DNA of 64,000 nt from Hyaloscypha bicolor E (taxonomy: Eukaryota > Ascomycota > Leotiomycetes > Helotiales > Hyaloscyphaceae). The notes under the pieces are model-generated. The model did not search any database, had not been told where the DNA came from, and was given only the letters and a program-made list of their open reading frames with translations. The position numbers and the translations under genes were made by a program. This document shows, piece by piece, positions 35,101 to 50,099 of the stretch. The stretch spans positions 744,001-808,000 of the forward strand of contig NW_020194691.1 of NCBI RefSeq assembly GCF_002865645.1, given 5' to 3'. Each line of letters begins with the position of its first letter. The first letter of the stretch is position 1.

Positions 35101-38100
35101 TAGATCTATTTCAGGAAAATAAAGATTAAGCTATATATATTAAAGTAATAAAAGAAAACTTATTAAAAGTATAAACCTTATTTTAGGTATAGCTTAGCTA
35201 GAAAGAATTACTTTTTTCCTGCCTATATTTATTCTACTAAAATTTTCTTGTTTTTTTAGTCTTTAGAAAATTCTAAAAACTTACTAGATTATAAAGAATA
35301 CTTGAAATATTACGAATATTATATTAATTTTTCGAATTTATAATATTAAGGTCTCTAAAATTCAAGTTAAGTAAAAAGAAAATATAGGTAATTAGTAGAT
35401 AATATCTTTTAATAATACCTCTTCTAATTTTCTAATTTTAATAAATAATAATATATTCTTAGCTAGAAGAAAGAAAGTTATAATTATAGATATAATCTCT
35501 CTTTCTTATATTTTTTAATTAGAAGTAAAATATCTTTTATATATTTAGATAAATAGTATTAAGGTCTTTATTATTATAAGACTAACCTATAGCTATTAGG
35601 TAATAGTATTAGAATAGGAACTATAGTTACTTTAATTTAAGTATAATCTTCTATAAGGATATATAATACTATTATAGTAATTTTCTTTTTAATAACTTTC
35701 TCAAATTCTTTTTTTCTTTAAACCTTTTTCTAATTCTAATTCTATTCCTATCTATATCTTTCTCGGTTTTCTTTCTTACCCTCTTTCTAAATACCCTTTT
35801 TAACTTCTTTCTTAATTCCTTTCTTAGCCCCTTTCTTAACTTCTCTCTTAATATTTCCTTATATAACTCTATTAATTCTTTTCAGACACCTTTACTAGCC
35901 CTTTTCTCAGGTATTTCTCTAATATTATATTTAATTCTATATTTAATTTTATTCTCAAAATTATACTTAATATAAGCTTCCAAGTTTTCCTTAGTTAGTT
36001 CCCTAATCTCTTCCTAAGGCCCTTTCTTAAAACCCTTTTTAGCCTTATCTTTAATCTTATATTCCGTATTTATCTTCTTTCTTTTTCTCTATCTAATCTA
36101 TTTTATCTTTAATATTATTTTCTTCCTAAATCGGGTAGCTAATATTAAAACCTATTTAGCTACTAAATATTTCTTAGTACCTAAAGCTAATAATTCTAGG
36201 CTAGCTATATAGGTAATATCAAGCGTTTTTCTATTATTTATAAAGGAGACTAAAATATTATAATCTTGGCTAGAGTAATCCGGATATAGAAATTAGCTAG
36301 CCGAGTACTATAGGAGCTAAAGAAGATATATTATCTAGTTTAAGGAAATTTTACTTTTCTTATAGTAGTTACTACTTTTTACCGGCTTAGGGCTAGAATT
36401 AGGGCTGAAATATAGTAGTAGAACTACTAGTAAAAAACTTAGTAAAAGTTAGAGATTAACTATTTTTTTTACTAGAGATATATCCTATAGATTAATATAG
36501 TTTATATTATATAGAGTAATATTTATAGTAAGAGAAAACCGTAGTTTTTTCGAAATATCTATAATTATTAATATCTATTCTAATTATCTAGTTATAAGTT
36601 TATTAGTATTCTTTAATAATACTATTATAATATTTCTCGGGCTCTTACTAGATATTTAACTTAGCTAAAATCTTCTTTTATAGGATAGATAAATAAAGTT
36701 TCCAAGCTTATATAAAGCACTTCCGCTATAATACTTTATTAAAATTAATAAATTCTATTTATAGGCCCTTAATAGATAGATATATAGAAATCTCTTTAAT
36801 AATTTGGCTATTTGGCAGGGAATAATTCTTTAAAAGATAGAGAGAACTATTACTAGCTTCTATAGCTATATTTTAATACTTGTAATTTATAAAAGCAAAT
36901 TAATATTACTTATAGGTAAGAAAGTTACTCGAATAAGATAACTATAGAAAGAATTTTATTAGTACTTAATATATTTATTTATTAAATCTTAATATACTTT
37001 TATAAATATATTTAGTAAATTTTAAAGAAATAATATAATTATCTCTCGAATTCTATAATAGAAATATATAGCTATATTAAGTAAGGAAGTATAGTTTTAT
37101 AGATTAGAATAAAAGTAAAATAGATATAGATAATAGAATAGAAATTATAGGAGATAAGAAATTACTTTATAAATTATTAAAGTTAGGAAAAAGATATAAG
37201 AGAATATAATATAAGAAATAAGGCTCTTTTTAAAGAGCCTTATTAATTAGATAAGTATATAAAAGAGAAGTAAATATAATAACGGGAAGTAAGCGACTAT
37301 AGGTAAGAAAACAAGATATATAATAGCCTATAGTATATAGCCTATAGCTAATATCCTCTAATTATTTAATTTTCTATAAATAGAATACCTAAAAAAGGCT
37401 AAATAAAGTATCTTAACTACTAAATTTAATTAGTTTTTCTTTTATAAATATAAGGCAACTAAAGTAGAAGAATTTTAGCTAAAGTATCTTTTAGTATAGA
37501 AAATTATATAACCCTATTAATTATTAAGCTAGTCGGAAATAGTACCTTTCTAAAACTACTCTAGGGAATACTTCTTTAAACTTATTCTAGGGAATACTTT
37601 TCTAAATTTATTTTGCGAAATGCTCTTTCTTCTAAACTTATTTAAACTCGAGCCCTATTATCTCAATAATAATAGACCCTTAGCTTCTTACTACTAATAA
37701 TATTATTATAGCAGATTTCTTAATTTTTATATATTCTGAATTAGATAAACTCGTTGCCTAGTTAATAAAAGTCTATAAAGTAGTAGCTAAAGCTAAATAG
37801 CGGGCTATCTTATATTATAAATTCAATACTTTACTAAAGAATTATTTCGAGAATTTTAATAGCCTTCTCTTAATTTAATATAGAAGTTCCAAAGATATAG
37901 ATATAGAATTATTTAAAAAATTTCTCTTAAATTTCTCTTTTTTAGCCTTTTTATAAGTTATTTACTTTCTAACCAGAAAACATCTAATTACTAGTAAAAG
38001 CTACCTCTTTGACTTTACTAAGTATACTAATAAATATATAGAGCTCAAAGAGTTACTTATTAATTATATATGTCTTGGACTTTAGAAAGATTCTAATAGC

Positions 38101-41100
38101 TACTAAGTTAACTTTAAATATAATATTTGTAGTTATTATAAAAATAACTTATTCTTATATATACTATTTATTATATTTACTAATATTATTCTCTTAAAGC
38201 TAAAATCTTATTAGAAGGTCTTTCCGAATTAATAATAGCTACTATTTCCAAGTATTTAATATCCTTATAATAGTAAAAGTATTACTAGATAAAGATATTA
38301 TTCTTATTCTCGGATTAATTCGAGAGCGGGATATAAGTAATTAATAATTACTAGTTAACTCAAGATAGTATATAACTATTAGCTACTTTAGATAATAGTT
38401 CTATAATACTATTTATTAGTAAAGATCTAATATTATATAATAAGAATAAAACCAGATAATAGAAATATTTTAAGATAAATAGTTACTAAATATAAGAGTT
38501 ATAGAAGAGAAGTAGCCTTATAAAGAGCTAATATTAACCGATTTCTATTTATAAGTACTATTACTAGACTAACCCTTATTCTTGCCCTAATTACTACCCG
38601 GTAATATTCTTTAGATTCTAGATATTAGTTATATAATTATAATAAAGGATATATTTTCTATTTTTCTTAATTATAAGAGAGACGATTTTTTCTATATTAT
38701 AGTACTATATATATAAGAAAGGCCTCTATTAATTCAAATCTCTCAGAATATAGTTAGGGAATTACTTGCTTTTCTATAAGTTTAATTCTATTTATTATAT
38801 AAGCTATATTATATAATAACCTACTAATAAGTAATTCTGACCGGATATAACCTTAACTAAGAAGGAGCTAGTAAAATCAGGTCCTATAGTAGTATTATCT
38901 ATCTCGAGGCCTTCTCTAATAACCTATATACTTCCCTTATTACTATTATAGCTCCTAAATATAACTATAGAGAAGAACTTTCTATAGGTCTTTATATTCT
39001 TTATAAAACTATTTCCGGGCTACTTAGAACTAATAGTTATAGCTTTACTAAGCTAGAAAGGAATTAGCTAGATTTATATATTATATATATATATTATACT
39101 TTTTTTTTTTACTTTAATTTAAACTTTTTTTTTATTATTTATAAATTGAAATAGATTAATTATTTCTTAGTACCCTTCCGTTAATACCGCTATAATAACT
39201 ATATAGGAATAATATTATTATCTTAGATAGTTATTTCTCTATCTAATATCTCTCTATAATTAAGTATAATTAACTTTAATAATATTCTGAAATATTAAGG
39301 CCCTATATTATAACCTTATAATAATAAAGCTAAAAAGTTCTTATTATAGTATTAATATTATTTATAGCTAATAATTAACTTTATTACCGAGTCTATTATA
39401 TTATAGAAATCTATATACTTTAATATATAAAAGCGAGCTATAATAGAAAATTCTATATAAGGTAATAAGTAATCTTAAAGTAAAATTTGAAATTAATAAA
39501 AAGCTAATCTTATAATTCTATAATAGTTATTATTCCTCTTTCTAAAAAGAAAAAACTAATATATAAAACCTTTATAGATTTAATCTATAACTCTTTATTT
39601 TTGCCAAGTAATTATAATATACTTCTATAAGACTTTTTTTGCCTTAAATAGTATATATATAAGAATACTAATTATAAAGAGTATATATATAATAGAATAA
39701 AATGAAATAGGAAGAATGATTTTAGATAAAGAAAATAAAAGTAATAAGTATAATAAAAAAGAACTTGCAAATAAGAGAGGTTTAATATAGATAGAAATAG
39801 CCTAGAACCAGAAATATAAAAAGTAAAATAGTATATATTTCTAGTAATAAGTATAAGTCTTTATTTAGAATAACTAGTATATTAGTAAATAATAAAGGAT
39901 ATTTCCTATATAAAATACTAGATTTAGCTTATATAATATTTATCTATTAACCTTAAAGTAAGAAATAGTATATCTTCTTTAAATTATTACTTAATAATAG
40001 TAATACTAGTCTATTTAACTGCATTTCCTTCTATAATCTATATTACTTTAATTTTATTACTAATAATTAAGAAATTCAATTCCCTAAAATAAATATTAGC
40101 CTAATTAGCCTCTCTTTCTCTAACTATAAAATAATTACTTTATAACCCGTAATATTACTTCTAAATCTTATAGTATTTTAAGTAGCCAGAGGCTTTAATA
40201 ATAGCTGGGGCAAAGGAAAGCAAGTAGGGAAAGGGAAAGCAGATAGTAAATAACTTCCGAGAAGGAGAACGGGAGGAGGGGGATATAGATAGTATATTTA
40301 TTAATTAGAATAGAAATAACTTCCGAGGAAAAAAACAGAAAAAAAAAGAGGCAAATAGTATATTTATTAACTAGAGTAGAGATAACTTCTAAGAAGGCAT
40401 TACTAAACCCCTTATTACTATATAAGCTATCTCCTAACCGGAATATAGAATTAAGGAAACTAGAGAATAAAAGAAATAGAGATAATAATTAGTATTATAG
40501 TTATATAAGATTAGTTTATAAATATAGGCTTTACTAATATCTCTAGAGTTATACTTTTTATTTTAGGAGAGCCGCTTTTTATTCTTAAGTTATATATAAT
40601 ATTTATATTAGAAAATAACTATTTCTAAAAATCTTAAAGTTTATTTTTCCTCTTTTTTCTTTCCTCTATAATAATTACTATCTATTAGTCTATATTACTA
40701 ATCTATAACTCTCAGGCTCTATTTACTACCTATATATTACTATAATAATATAACTTATATTACTAGTTTTTATTTTTATCTAGAGTCTATTTTAGCTACT
40801 ATTATATTACTAGTAATAGAAAAGGCCTTACTTAACTAGTACTCAAGTTTCTGCCTATCTAGCTATAGTTCTAAAATATAATACTTGCCTATAACTTAAG
40901 AATTAAGTAATAGTAAGTAAAAATAGAATAGGCCGGAATTAGAAAAAAAAACAGGAAAAAATCTATAGAATAATACCAAAAATACAGTATTAGTTTAACT
41001 AGCTTAGTAAGATAGATCTAATCTCTAAAGTATAAAAGAAGTAGTATCGGGTTTCTTAATTCCGAATAGAAGTTAGTTTTAATAAGAGTATAAAGTATTT

Positions 41101-43264
41101 CATTATTTCAGAAAAGTACTAGGTTAAATAAGCTCGGAATATAGGTTATTTATATAATTTATAAAGTATATTACTATACTATATAATTAGTAATTAGAGA
41201 ATAGTAATTTGACTAGAAAGTTATATATAACTAATATAAATACTATATTAGGAACTTTAGATACTAGCCGAGTATTATCTCTATTATAATACTATTAGTA
41301 TATTAGATCTTTATCTTATAGTTCTATAAATAGCATAAAACCTAGTATATAATAAAGTTATTATTATTAGGGTTTAATAGACTAAATAAGCTAAAAAAGA
41401 AGTATTTATTAGTAAATACTTTATAGAAATTATTATTTTAGATAATCTTAGTTAGAATAACTAAGGCTTGTCCCGAGACTATAAAGATTCCTTTATCTAT
41501 AGTATTAGTAGCTCGAATCTCGAAGTTATATTAAATTAGATAAAGGGCCTCTATAATATTCTAGAATAACTTCTAATATTTTCCCTAGAGCAAGTAAGCC
41601 TCGGAATACTTATAGTAAATAGCCTTCTTTATTTTATATAAGCTAATATATAGATTTTCGAAAATAGATATAATAGAATTCAGGAAAGAATAAGGCAGAA
41701 ATATATAATTATTAAGGAATATAATTAGGTAAGTTCGAATATATTAGATAGTATAAATTATTTAGTAGTATTTATTAGTAATACTAGTATATATAACTCG
41801 AATATTAACTCTGGAAATATTAGTTAGACCGAATTTACTTAAAAAGCTAGACAAGCCTCTTTAAATCTTATTACGGATATTTAGTAACTATTTATTAATT
41901 TCTATAGCTTTAATATCCGTATTAATAATAATAATAACTCTTGCGGATTTATTAATTAGACAGGTTATAAGATATTTTTTAAAGTCAGAATTATCTAACT
42001 CTAAGACTAAGATAGTAAGCAAAACTATAATAATATTTTTCGGACCTATAGTTCTAATTATAAGAAGATTTACTAGTTTATATTACTAGAAGAAGTAGAG
42101 ATTAATAAAGAGTTAAAAGTAGTACTATATAGCTAATATAATAAACCAGATTAAAGCAGAGTTATTAACTCTCTCGGAAAGCTTACTAATTCCAAATAAA
42201 AGTAAATATAAAATAGTATATAATAATAAAATACTAATTTAAGTAGTAGTTTTAATTTTAAGAATAATAAGGGTACTAGAGAGGAGATTAAATATCTAAT
42301 AACTAATAATATAGACTATAAGTTATATATAGCAGAAACTACTAAAAGAGTAAGCTTTCCTTAATAGTAATAAGTTAGCTATTATATATAATAGAATAAT
42401 AAAAGCCAGGTTCTTCTAAGGTTCTATAACCAAAAGTAGCTAATTAGCTATTATAAGTTAGTTTACTAATAAGAACTTACTTTCTGGCTATTAAACTTAT
42501 TACTAGCTAATTATTTTAGTTTCTTCTTAGTAATATTTACTATTTTAGAAGAAATAGTTATTTAGAGAAAGGAAATTTCTCTAGACTTGCTTTCTTATAT
42601 TATTATATCCTAGTATAAAATAAGTCGGAAGAAATAAGAAAGTAAATAATTAAATTTAAAAAGAAATTCGCATTTTTTATAATATATTCTTATATTAGAA
42701 TATTATATATATTTTTCCTATAATAAATAATATATTGGCTTTATATTTAATTATCTTATTTGAAAATTATAACTAGCGGCTAGCTACTAGGCTAGTATAG
42801 GAAAACCTTAAGGGAAGGCCTAAGGAAAAGGCTTAGAAAGAAGGCCTAGAGAAAAGGCCCTATTTTAGTAAGTTATTCTATAGTATATTTATAATTCTGT
42901 AATTAATCTAATTATCTAATTCCTATTTTCCGGTCTAGCTATCTAATACTTATATCTGAATAGAATTCTATAATATAATACTATATATAATATATATATA
43001 TATCTTTAATTATAGCTACTAATTAAGACGGCTTATTTAGATAACTTTATTAGTAAGTAATTTAATAAACTCCGAAATTCTCTTACTTAAAACCTTTCTA
43101 ATTATATAGCTATTTCTATTATTTATAAAAATTAATAACTTCTTTAATAATAAACCTTAATTCTTTAACTCTTTTAATAATATTCTAGTAGCCTTTAAAT
43201 ATAAATATAAGAAATTAATACTTCTATAACTTTTCCTTTTTAATAAGTATATTAAAATCTATAT
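35101..43264. other. RIP-eroded DNA between the two gypsy elements, unassigned
   Basis: 35700-36130 reads on the minus strand as a Lys/Glu/Arg-rich, coiled-coil-like peptide (KELIELYKEILREKLRK). 40200-40330 is a purine-rich patch with a duplicated TATATTTATTAA-TAGA-TAGA-ATAACTTC word about 75 bp apart (about 40290 and 40360). No motif of a known transposon protein was recognised in the rest. Confidence 0.4.
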
Positions 43265-43268
43265 ATAG

Positions 43269-43571
43269 TATAATATAATAGGCTATACTTATTAAAAATT
43301 ATATTATTTTAGCGGTTTTAAGATTTAGATTATATAGTAAAGGCCGCGGCCTTTTATATATAACTTGCAGAAATTATATAAGAAAGCTGATTTTTCTATA
43401 GATTTAGAAAATAATTCTTTATAAGTATTTAATTAATTAAGCTTTTATATATTATATATTATTTATACTTTATTATTTATACTTTTAATTTATTATTTTA
43501 CTATTAAGTTATATTTTATACTCTAGTATACTTTATATAGGTTTTTGTTTTATTATAGTTTCTCTTTTATA
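43269..43571 (+). repeat. 5' LTR of the plus-strand gypsy element
   Basis: 303 bp. It contains the palindrome AAAGGCCGCGGCCTTT at 43339-43354, untouched because CpG steps are not the changed context. It is more A/T-shifted than the 3' copy. Confidence 0.9.
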
Positions 43572-44299
43572 TATTTTATAGTAAGTAATATAGGGAAAAT
43601 AAAAACTTTATAGTTAAGATAATACTTTTATAAAGTTTTGAGAGGTATTTATAAGGCGGATTATTAGCTTAGTAAGTTAGGGGAAAAAAGGGCTATTATA
43701 ATACCTTAAGCCTAAGGCCGAAATATTAAGGATATATAAGTATTAATTTTAGTATCTTATATTAATTTCTGATATATCTAGTAATTTGAATATAAGTTAG
43801 CTATAAGATATAGTTACTAGTATAGTATATAGGAATAGTGGAAATAGAGGCTAATTATAGAAAAAAAAAGAAATAGAGGAAATAAAATAAGAAATATTAT
43901 ATTAAGATAATATAAATTAGACTTTAGTTAGAAATAGACTTTAGTATTCGGAAATAAAATTATACTATTAATTTGTATATTATTTTTAGTTATAATAAAG
44001 ACCGGAATAGAGGTAGTATTAGTTTTAGTAGAAAAGCTTATTTCTAAGTCCGGAAAAGATATCTAAAAGAGGAAATATCCTTAATTTTAAATAAAATAAT
44101 AAATAGAAATCGGAAATAAGAATTAAAAAGAAATCGGAAATAAGAAATTATATAGATAAACTAGAAAAGCTTCTAGAAAAAGAAATAAATACTAAGTAAA
44201 GAAATAAAAGAGAAGTTAGAGAAGTTAGAAAAATTAGTAAAATTATATTTATTATTTTTATTATTACCTTTAATAATATTAATAGATATATTTAGTTTA

Positions 44300-46100
44300 G
44301 CGAAATTAAGGGAAAATACTATAAGTATTAAGCTAAAGAAATAGAAAAGAGAATATAAGTAATAGAAATAAGACTAGAAAAGCTATTACTTTATTACTAC
44401 TAATACTAAAACTCGAATTCTAACTATATTTATTATTATTAACTAGTTTCTTCTTAATTCCGGTTCCTAAATTAAAAAATATATTTAAATAGAAAGTTAG
44501 CCCTTTAGAAATCTTATTAGCAGAAGTCTCAGATATAGAAACTCTATAATTAATTATAGAAGAAATTATTAAGATTAATATAGCTGAGAATAAGTATATA
44601 CTAATACCGGATTTGAATTTACTACTTATAGAAGCTTCTGAAATACTATAATTTTAGGGAAGTAATATCTTTATATTCTTGAAATAGTATATAGATATAT
44701 ATAAGAACTATTATATTTCTAATAATACTAAAAGAGAGAGAATTATCTATTATATTTCTTCTATTTATAAGAATTAGATTAAGGCTATATTAGAATACTA
44801 TACTAATAATTTAGGAAATTACTAGAAAACCAAGTTTTTTAAGGCCTTACTAAAGGAATTCCGAGAATATAATTAGGAAATACTTAAAATTAGCTATAAC
44901 TTTCTTAATTAGATTATTATATAAGCCTAAAATAGAGGAATCTCTTTCAAGTTTTATATTAATATATTTAATAGAGTATTAAAGAAGTTACTAAAGAGAA
45001 AAGAAATAAATTAAATTATTTAGTATTAAGAATTTATAAGAGAATTATCTATTCTAATAAGGAATTATATTTTTAAAAATATAAACTTTAAGCCTATAGA
45101 TATTTTTATTTATAAATATAGCAAGATATATAAGAAGGTAATAATATTTTATTAGTATAAAGAGAAGAAATACTATTTTAATATTATTAATAATTCAGAT
45201 ATATTTAGATTTAGATAAGAATACTTGAATATAATAGTTTATAATATAGTTTTTAAATTAGAAGATAATTATTCTTTACTAGTTTCTTCTATTATATTTC
45301 CTAAAGCTATTATAGATATAGGTAAAAGAAGAATTCAGCCTATAATTAATTATATGAAATTTACTAAAAGTAGTAAACCTAAGGGAAATAATATTAATTA
45401 ACTAGTAAGAAGTCTAGAAAAACTATTTATTATTACTATAACTTAAGAAAACCTATAAAAATAATTTAATATAGTTACTATTATAATTCGAGAGAATATC
45501 TATAGCCTATTTATATAGCCTAGCTAATTATAGTAAGTATAATAGTATTAATAATCTAGTAAGTATAATTCGGGTTTTCGGGAAAAATATACTAGAAGTT
45601 ATAGTAGAGAATATAGAGAATACTATAGTAGCTATAGTAGTCGAGCTAGAATAGGTAAAGAGTTTAGATAACTATATTCTGGAGGAAGTTAGTCTTAAGT
45701 ATAATTAGAAAATACTACTTAAGTTAATATAGCCTATAATATAGACTCAGAACCGAGAGAATGAATTTATTATAGGTATTATAGTAGAAACAAGAATAAT
45801 AATATTAATCTAGAATATATTTATATTTCTTGGTTCTATTATTTACTAATAAAAGAACTTATAAATTATAGATATATTTACTAATTTAATAAAAGATAGT
45901 ATAAAGAGCTATTTAAGCCTAGATAAGAAAGTATTTCCTTTTTTCTTACTAATAAGTACCAGTAGTTTAACTAAATTATTTCCTAAATCCGAGAAGAAGA
46001 ATTTGACTATAACTTAAATATTTAATCTAAAAATATCTAGAGATTAATAGAAAATATCTAGTTTATTAGGCAAGAAAGAGAAAAGGAAACTAGCTAACCG
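44300..46100 (+). pseudogene. Probable gag region
   Basis: Position after the 5' LTR. Near 45470-45495 a plus-frame reads YSYYYNSREYL, which looks like a CCHC knuckle (C-x2-C-x4-H) whose TGT codons have become TAT. The rest is not recognisable. Confidence 0.4.
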
Positions 46101-48339
46101 GGATTTATATATAGAAGTAAATAAGTTATATCTAGGGAATCTAAATAACTGCTTTATTTTAGAGGAAATTATATTAGAATTACTAATACTTTAGGTTCTG
46201 AAATTAATAAATAGTATTAAGATTTAGCTATAAATAGTATTTCTATTAATACTATAATAGGTTTTTTATTAAGAAGAAAAGAAAAAGAGATAGAAATAAC
46301 TAAAGAAGTTTTCCGAAAATAAGCTAAAATAGAAGAAAAGCTATTTTATATAAGAGGCTAGAAGAATACTATTCTAAGAAGTAATAGATAAGAAAAAGGC
46401 CTAGCTAAGGATATAGATATTAATATTTCCGGAAATAAACTAGATAAATTAGAAATCTAGTATATTCTTAACTATAATAAATATAGGACTTTTAAAGTTA
46501 ATAATATTCTAATAAGGCTATTAAAGAAAGTAATTATTTTATTTCTAAAGATTTAGAAAGAAATAAGAATATTTATTAATGCCTTAAAAATATTAGATCT
46601 AGCTATTATATTTTAAAACTAATAGATTAAGAATAATACTTTTTATTTTATTATTTTATAAATGGGAAATACTATTATATTAAGTATAATTAGATATATT
46701 AGGAGATTTGCGGAACTAGTAGCTATAGCTTATATAATAAATAAAATATTTAAGGAATTAGAAATACTAGCTTAGATACCTAATACTAATAGAATTATTT
46801 AATTTAAAAGAAATAGTATTAATATTCGGATATTACTAGCTTATAAATATATTATATAATTTTTATATCTTTAATTTATATTTTAAGAATCTTAAAAAAG
46901 TATTAAATATAAAGAAATAATTAATACTAGGGCTAAAGTTAATATTTTCTCCGAAAATATCTCTAGAAGTATTAGTAAAGTAGTATATAATACTATAGAT
47001 TATTAAATATTTATTATTATTAAGGTAGAATTTGGATTTATAGAAATAGTAAAGCTTAGAGTTAAAGTTATAAATAGAATAGAATATAAAGATGTATTTT
47101 TTCTAGTTAAAGAAGCTCTAAAGATTTTACTTAGTTAATTATTCTTAATAAAGATAAAGATAAATATTATATATAAAAGTAATAATTTATAAGATAAAAG
47201 ATTTACTAACTTTAAAGATAACTAGAATACCTATATTATTATAATTATTTTACTTTTAAAAAATACCGGAAAATAGAAGAAAGTAATAGTTTAAGAATAT
47301 TAAGCTTCTAGAGTTAAGGAATTAAATAATATAGAGTAGGAAATTAAAAGTAAAAAGGAAAAATAGAGTCTAATATTATAACCGGTAGTAATATTAAAGG
47401 AAATAGGAAAATATTGGGATTTCCTATAAATTCTTTTATTTTGGGTTTAGGAGTTTAGGAAATTAATAATATTTTTAGTGAAACTAAAGTAGAAAAGGCT
47501 CTAATTAAAGTATTATTAAGAGTAGTTCCAGATTTAATAGAAAAAGAAGTAAAAAGAATATTAAGTAAAAATATTTCTAAAGAAAAAATAAAGTAGTATT
47601 TCTTAATAATAAAGAAATATATTTCTAAAGCTAAGAAATATGGAACCTAAAACTAGAAAGAATTCTGGAATATATAGAAGCTTAAGAAAAATATATTAAA
47701 ATACTAGATAAAAAGATATTCTCTATATCTAATTAGAAAGAAGCTAAATAGGAAGATTATAAATTCCAGAGATTAGATAAAAAAAATATTAGAGAAAATA
47801 GCTATAGCTTTTAAAGAAAAAGGTAATAACTATAGTTTATTTCTAGTTATAGAAGTATATAAAATAAAAAATAAGAAGATTTAACTAGTAAATATTAATA
47901 ATAGAATTAGAGAAGGCTCTAGTAAATATCTGAACTAGTTTAAAAGATTTAAAGCTAGAGAATACTTATAAAAATATACTAGGAAATATAAGAACTATTT
48001 TTTATTAAGAATATTAGCTATTCTAAAAGATTTATAACTTATTTCGAAATGCCTTAAATAATTAGATATTAGTAATTGGCTCTGGAAAGAGAAACTAGCT
48101 ATATTTCAAGAATTAATAATTAATTAAGAAAGTATAATTATATTTAATTAGAAAGAAATAGAAAAAGTTTATAAGAATATTAGCTTACCTATTCTAATTA
48201 AAACTATTAAGTATAAGGCCTAGTAAGAAAAGAATTTCCTATATTTTAAAGCTCTAGTACTAGTAGTAATAAAAATACTATTAAAATATCTAGATTATAG
48301 AGTTCTTAAGAAATATAATAGACTTTACTAAAATCTATA

Positions 48340-48900
48340 GTTTTTAGTTATAAAAAAGATTATTAGGATTTATAGACTAATTAATATTATTATAAAGATA
48401 AATTTAGTAACTTTATAAAATACTAATCTATTTTTATTTACTAATAAGATCTCGGAGGAATTTATTAGATATATTTATATTTTTCTAATTAATTTCTTTT
48501 CCGGATATAATTAACTTATACTAGATATTTATAGTAAAGATTTGACTATATTTATAATACTTCTGGAGTTATTAAGAATAATTATATTATTTTAGGAAGC
48601 TACTAATTTTATTATATAGTTTATATAAGTTATTATAACTATTCTAGAGAATTTATTTCCTAAAATCGCTATACTATTTATTAATAATATTAGAGTTAAG
48701 AGATCTTATATAGACTATAATAGGTAGCTTATTTTATCTGAAATTCGATATTTTATATATAAATACTTTTAAAATCTGGATATAATCTTAGATAGAGTTA
48801 AATAAGCTAGAGCTAGTATTAGAAAAAAATTATAGTTCTATTATAATAGTATAGTTATTATTGGCTTTATTTATAGAGTACTTAAAAGAAGCCTTTTAAG
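48340..48900 (+). pseudogene. Ty3/gypsy reverse transcriptase relic
   Basis: The plus-frame has QSLQFLVIKKI, an LVTL-NTNLFLFTNKISEEF segment and INFFSGYNQLILDIY, all standard gypsy RT blocks. The catalytic box at about 48671-48705 reads ILFINNIRVKR with both catalytic Asp now Asn. Stops in frame are TAG/TAA. Confidence 0.88.
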
Positions 48901-49159
48901 CTTAGGAATTACTAAGATCTTAAGATAAAAGTATTATAATAATATAACTAAAAGCAAGGCATTTATTAGAATTATTATTTATTATTATATTTAGATTAAA
49001 GGCTTTATAATTATTACTAAATCTATTTACTACTTAATAAGGAAAGGTATAATATGGAACTGAAATAATAAATAAAAGCAAGCTATATAAATTCTTTAAG
49101 AAAAGCTTACTATTATTCTAATATTTTATAAGTTATATTATAATCTATTAGAAGGTTAG

Positions 49160-49540
49160 GGAATAATTATATTAGTAATAGATACTAGCCTAGATAAGTA
49201 AGGCGGAACTTTTAGTTAATATAATAATAAAGGGAAAAAGAGAGTTATATAATATAAGTCCGGAATCTAAAATAATACTAAATAGAGATATAATATTATT
49301 AAGAGAGAATACTAAGGGCTAGTAAAGTATTTATAGAAAGTATAATTCTGGCTATATAAAGTTTACTTTATTTTTAAACTAGATACTAATATACTTATTA
49401 TATAGCTAAGTAAAGTAGCTATAGATTTTTCTGAAGCTCTAGTTACTTACTAGCTAGTATGGATTTAATTATTTGATTTTAAAGTCAAGTATATTAAAGG
49501 AACCAAGTATACTACTATTAATAAATTATTGAAATATCTA
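49160..49540 (+). pseudogene. Ty3/gypsy RNase H relic
   Basis: It starts IIILVIDTSL (first Asp retained), continues with RVI-YKSG, and ends LVWI-LFDFKVKYIKGTKY at 49470-49515, the conserved family end. It is in the same order and similar spacing to the minus-strand element but differs in sequence, so the two are different families. Confidence 0.87.
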
Positions 49541-50099
49541 TAGTAAGAAGGCAATACCGAAAATAATAAAAATATTAATAAATAGTTAATAATAGAGCTT
49601 AATACTATTAGAATAATATTTATTAGATAGAAAGTTTGGTTAAAGAAAGCGGTTCCGGTTTAGTTATATAATATTGTTTTAAGGAATCCGATTTCTAAAC
49701 TCTTTATTAGATATTTGAATAATAGTATCTAGTTATTAGAGATTAATAATTAAAGCCTTATTATATCTAGAAGCGAATTAGTAATATTAAAAAATAATAA
49801 AATCCGGAAGTTATATAGTAAAAGTTATAGTCTTTTATATATAACCTTTAGTAAAATAATAAATAATAATACTAATTCCTATATTTTACTTAATAATCTA
49901 ACTATTTTATTAGACTTTTTAGATAATAGCTATTTCGAATAATACTAGAATATTATATAATATCTTATAATATTTTCTAGACTAGAAAGAATATCTAGAG
50001 CCGAGTTTTAAAAGTTAAGCAAAGAAGCTTTAAATTATAGTATAAGAGATTAGTTATTATAGAGAGTTATATCTAAAGTATATCTGCCTTAATTTATTA

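Noticed and set aside
41220..42300. Plus-strand reading as a possible gene
   Set aside because: Peptide is Gln/Ser/Leu-rich only after read-through, with no known motif; kept as unassigned.
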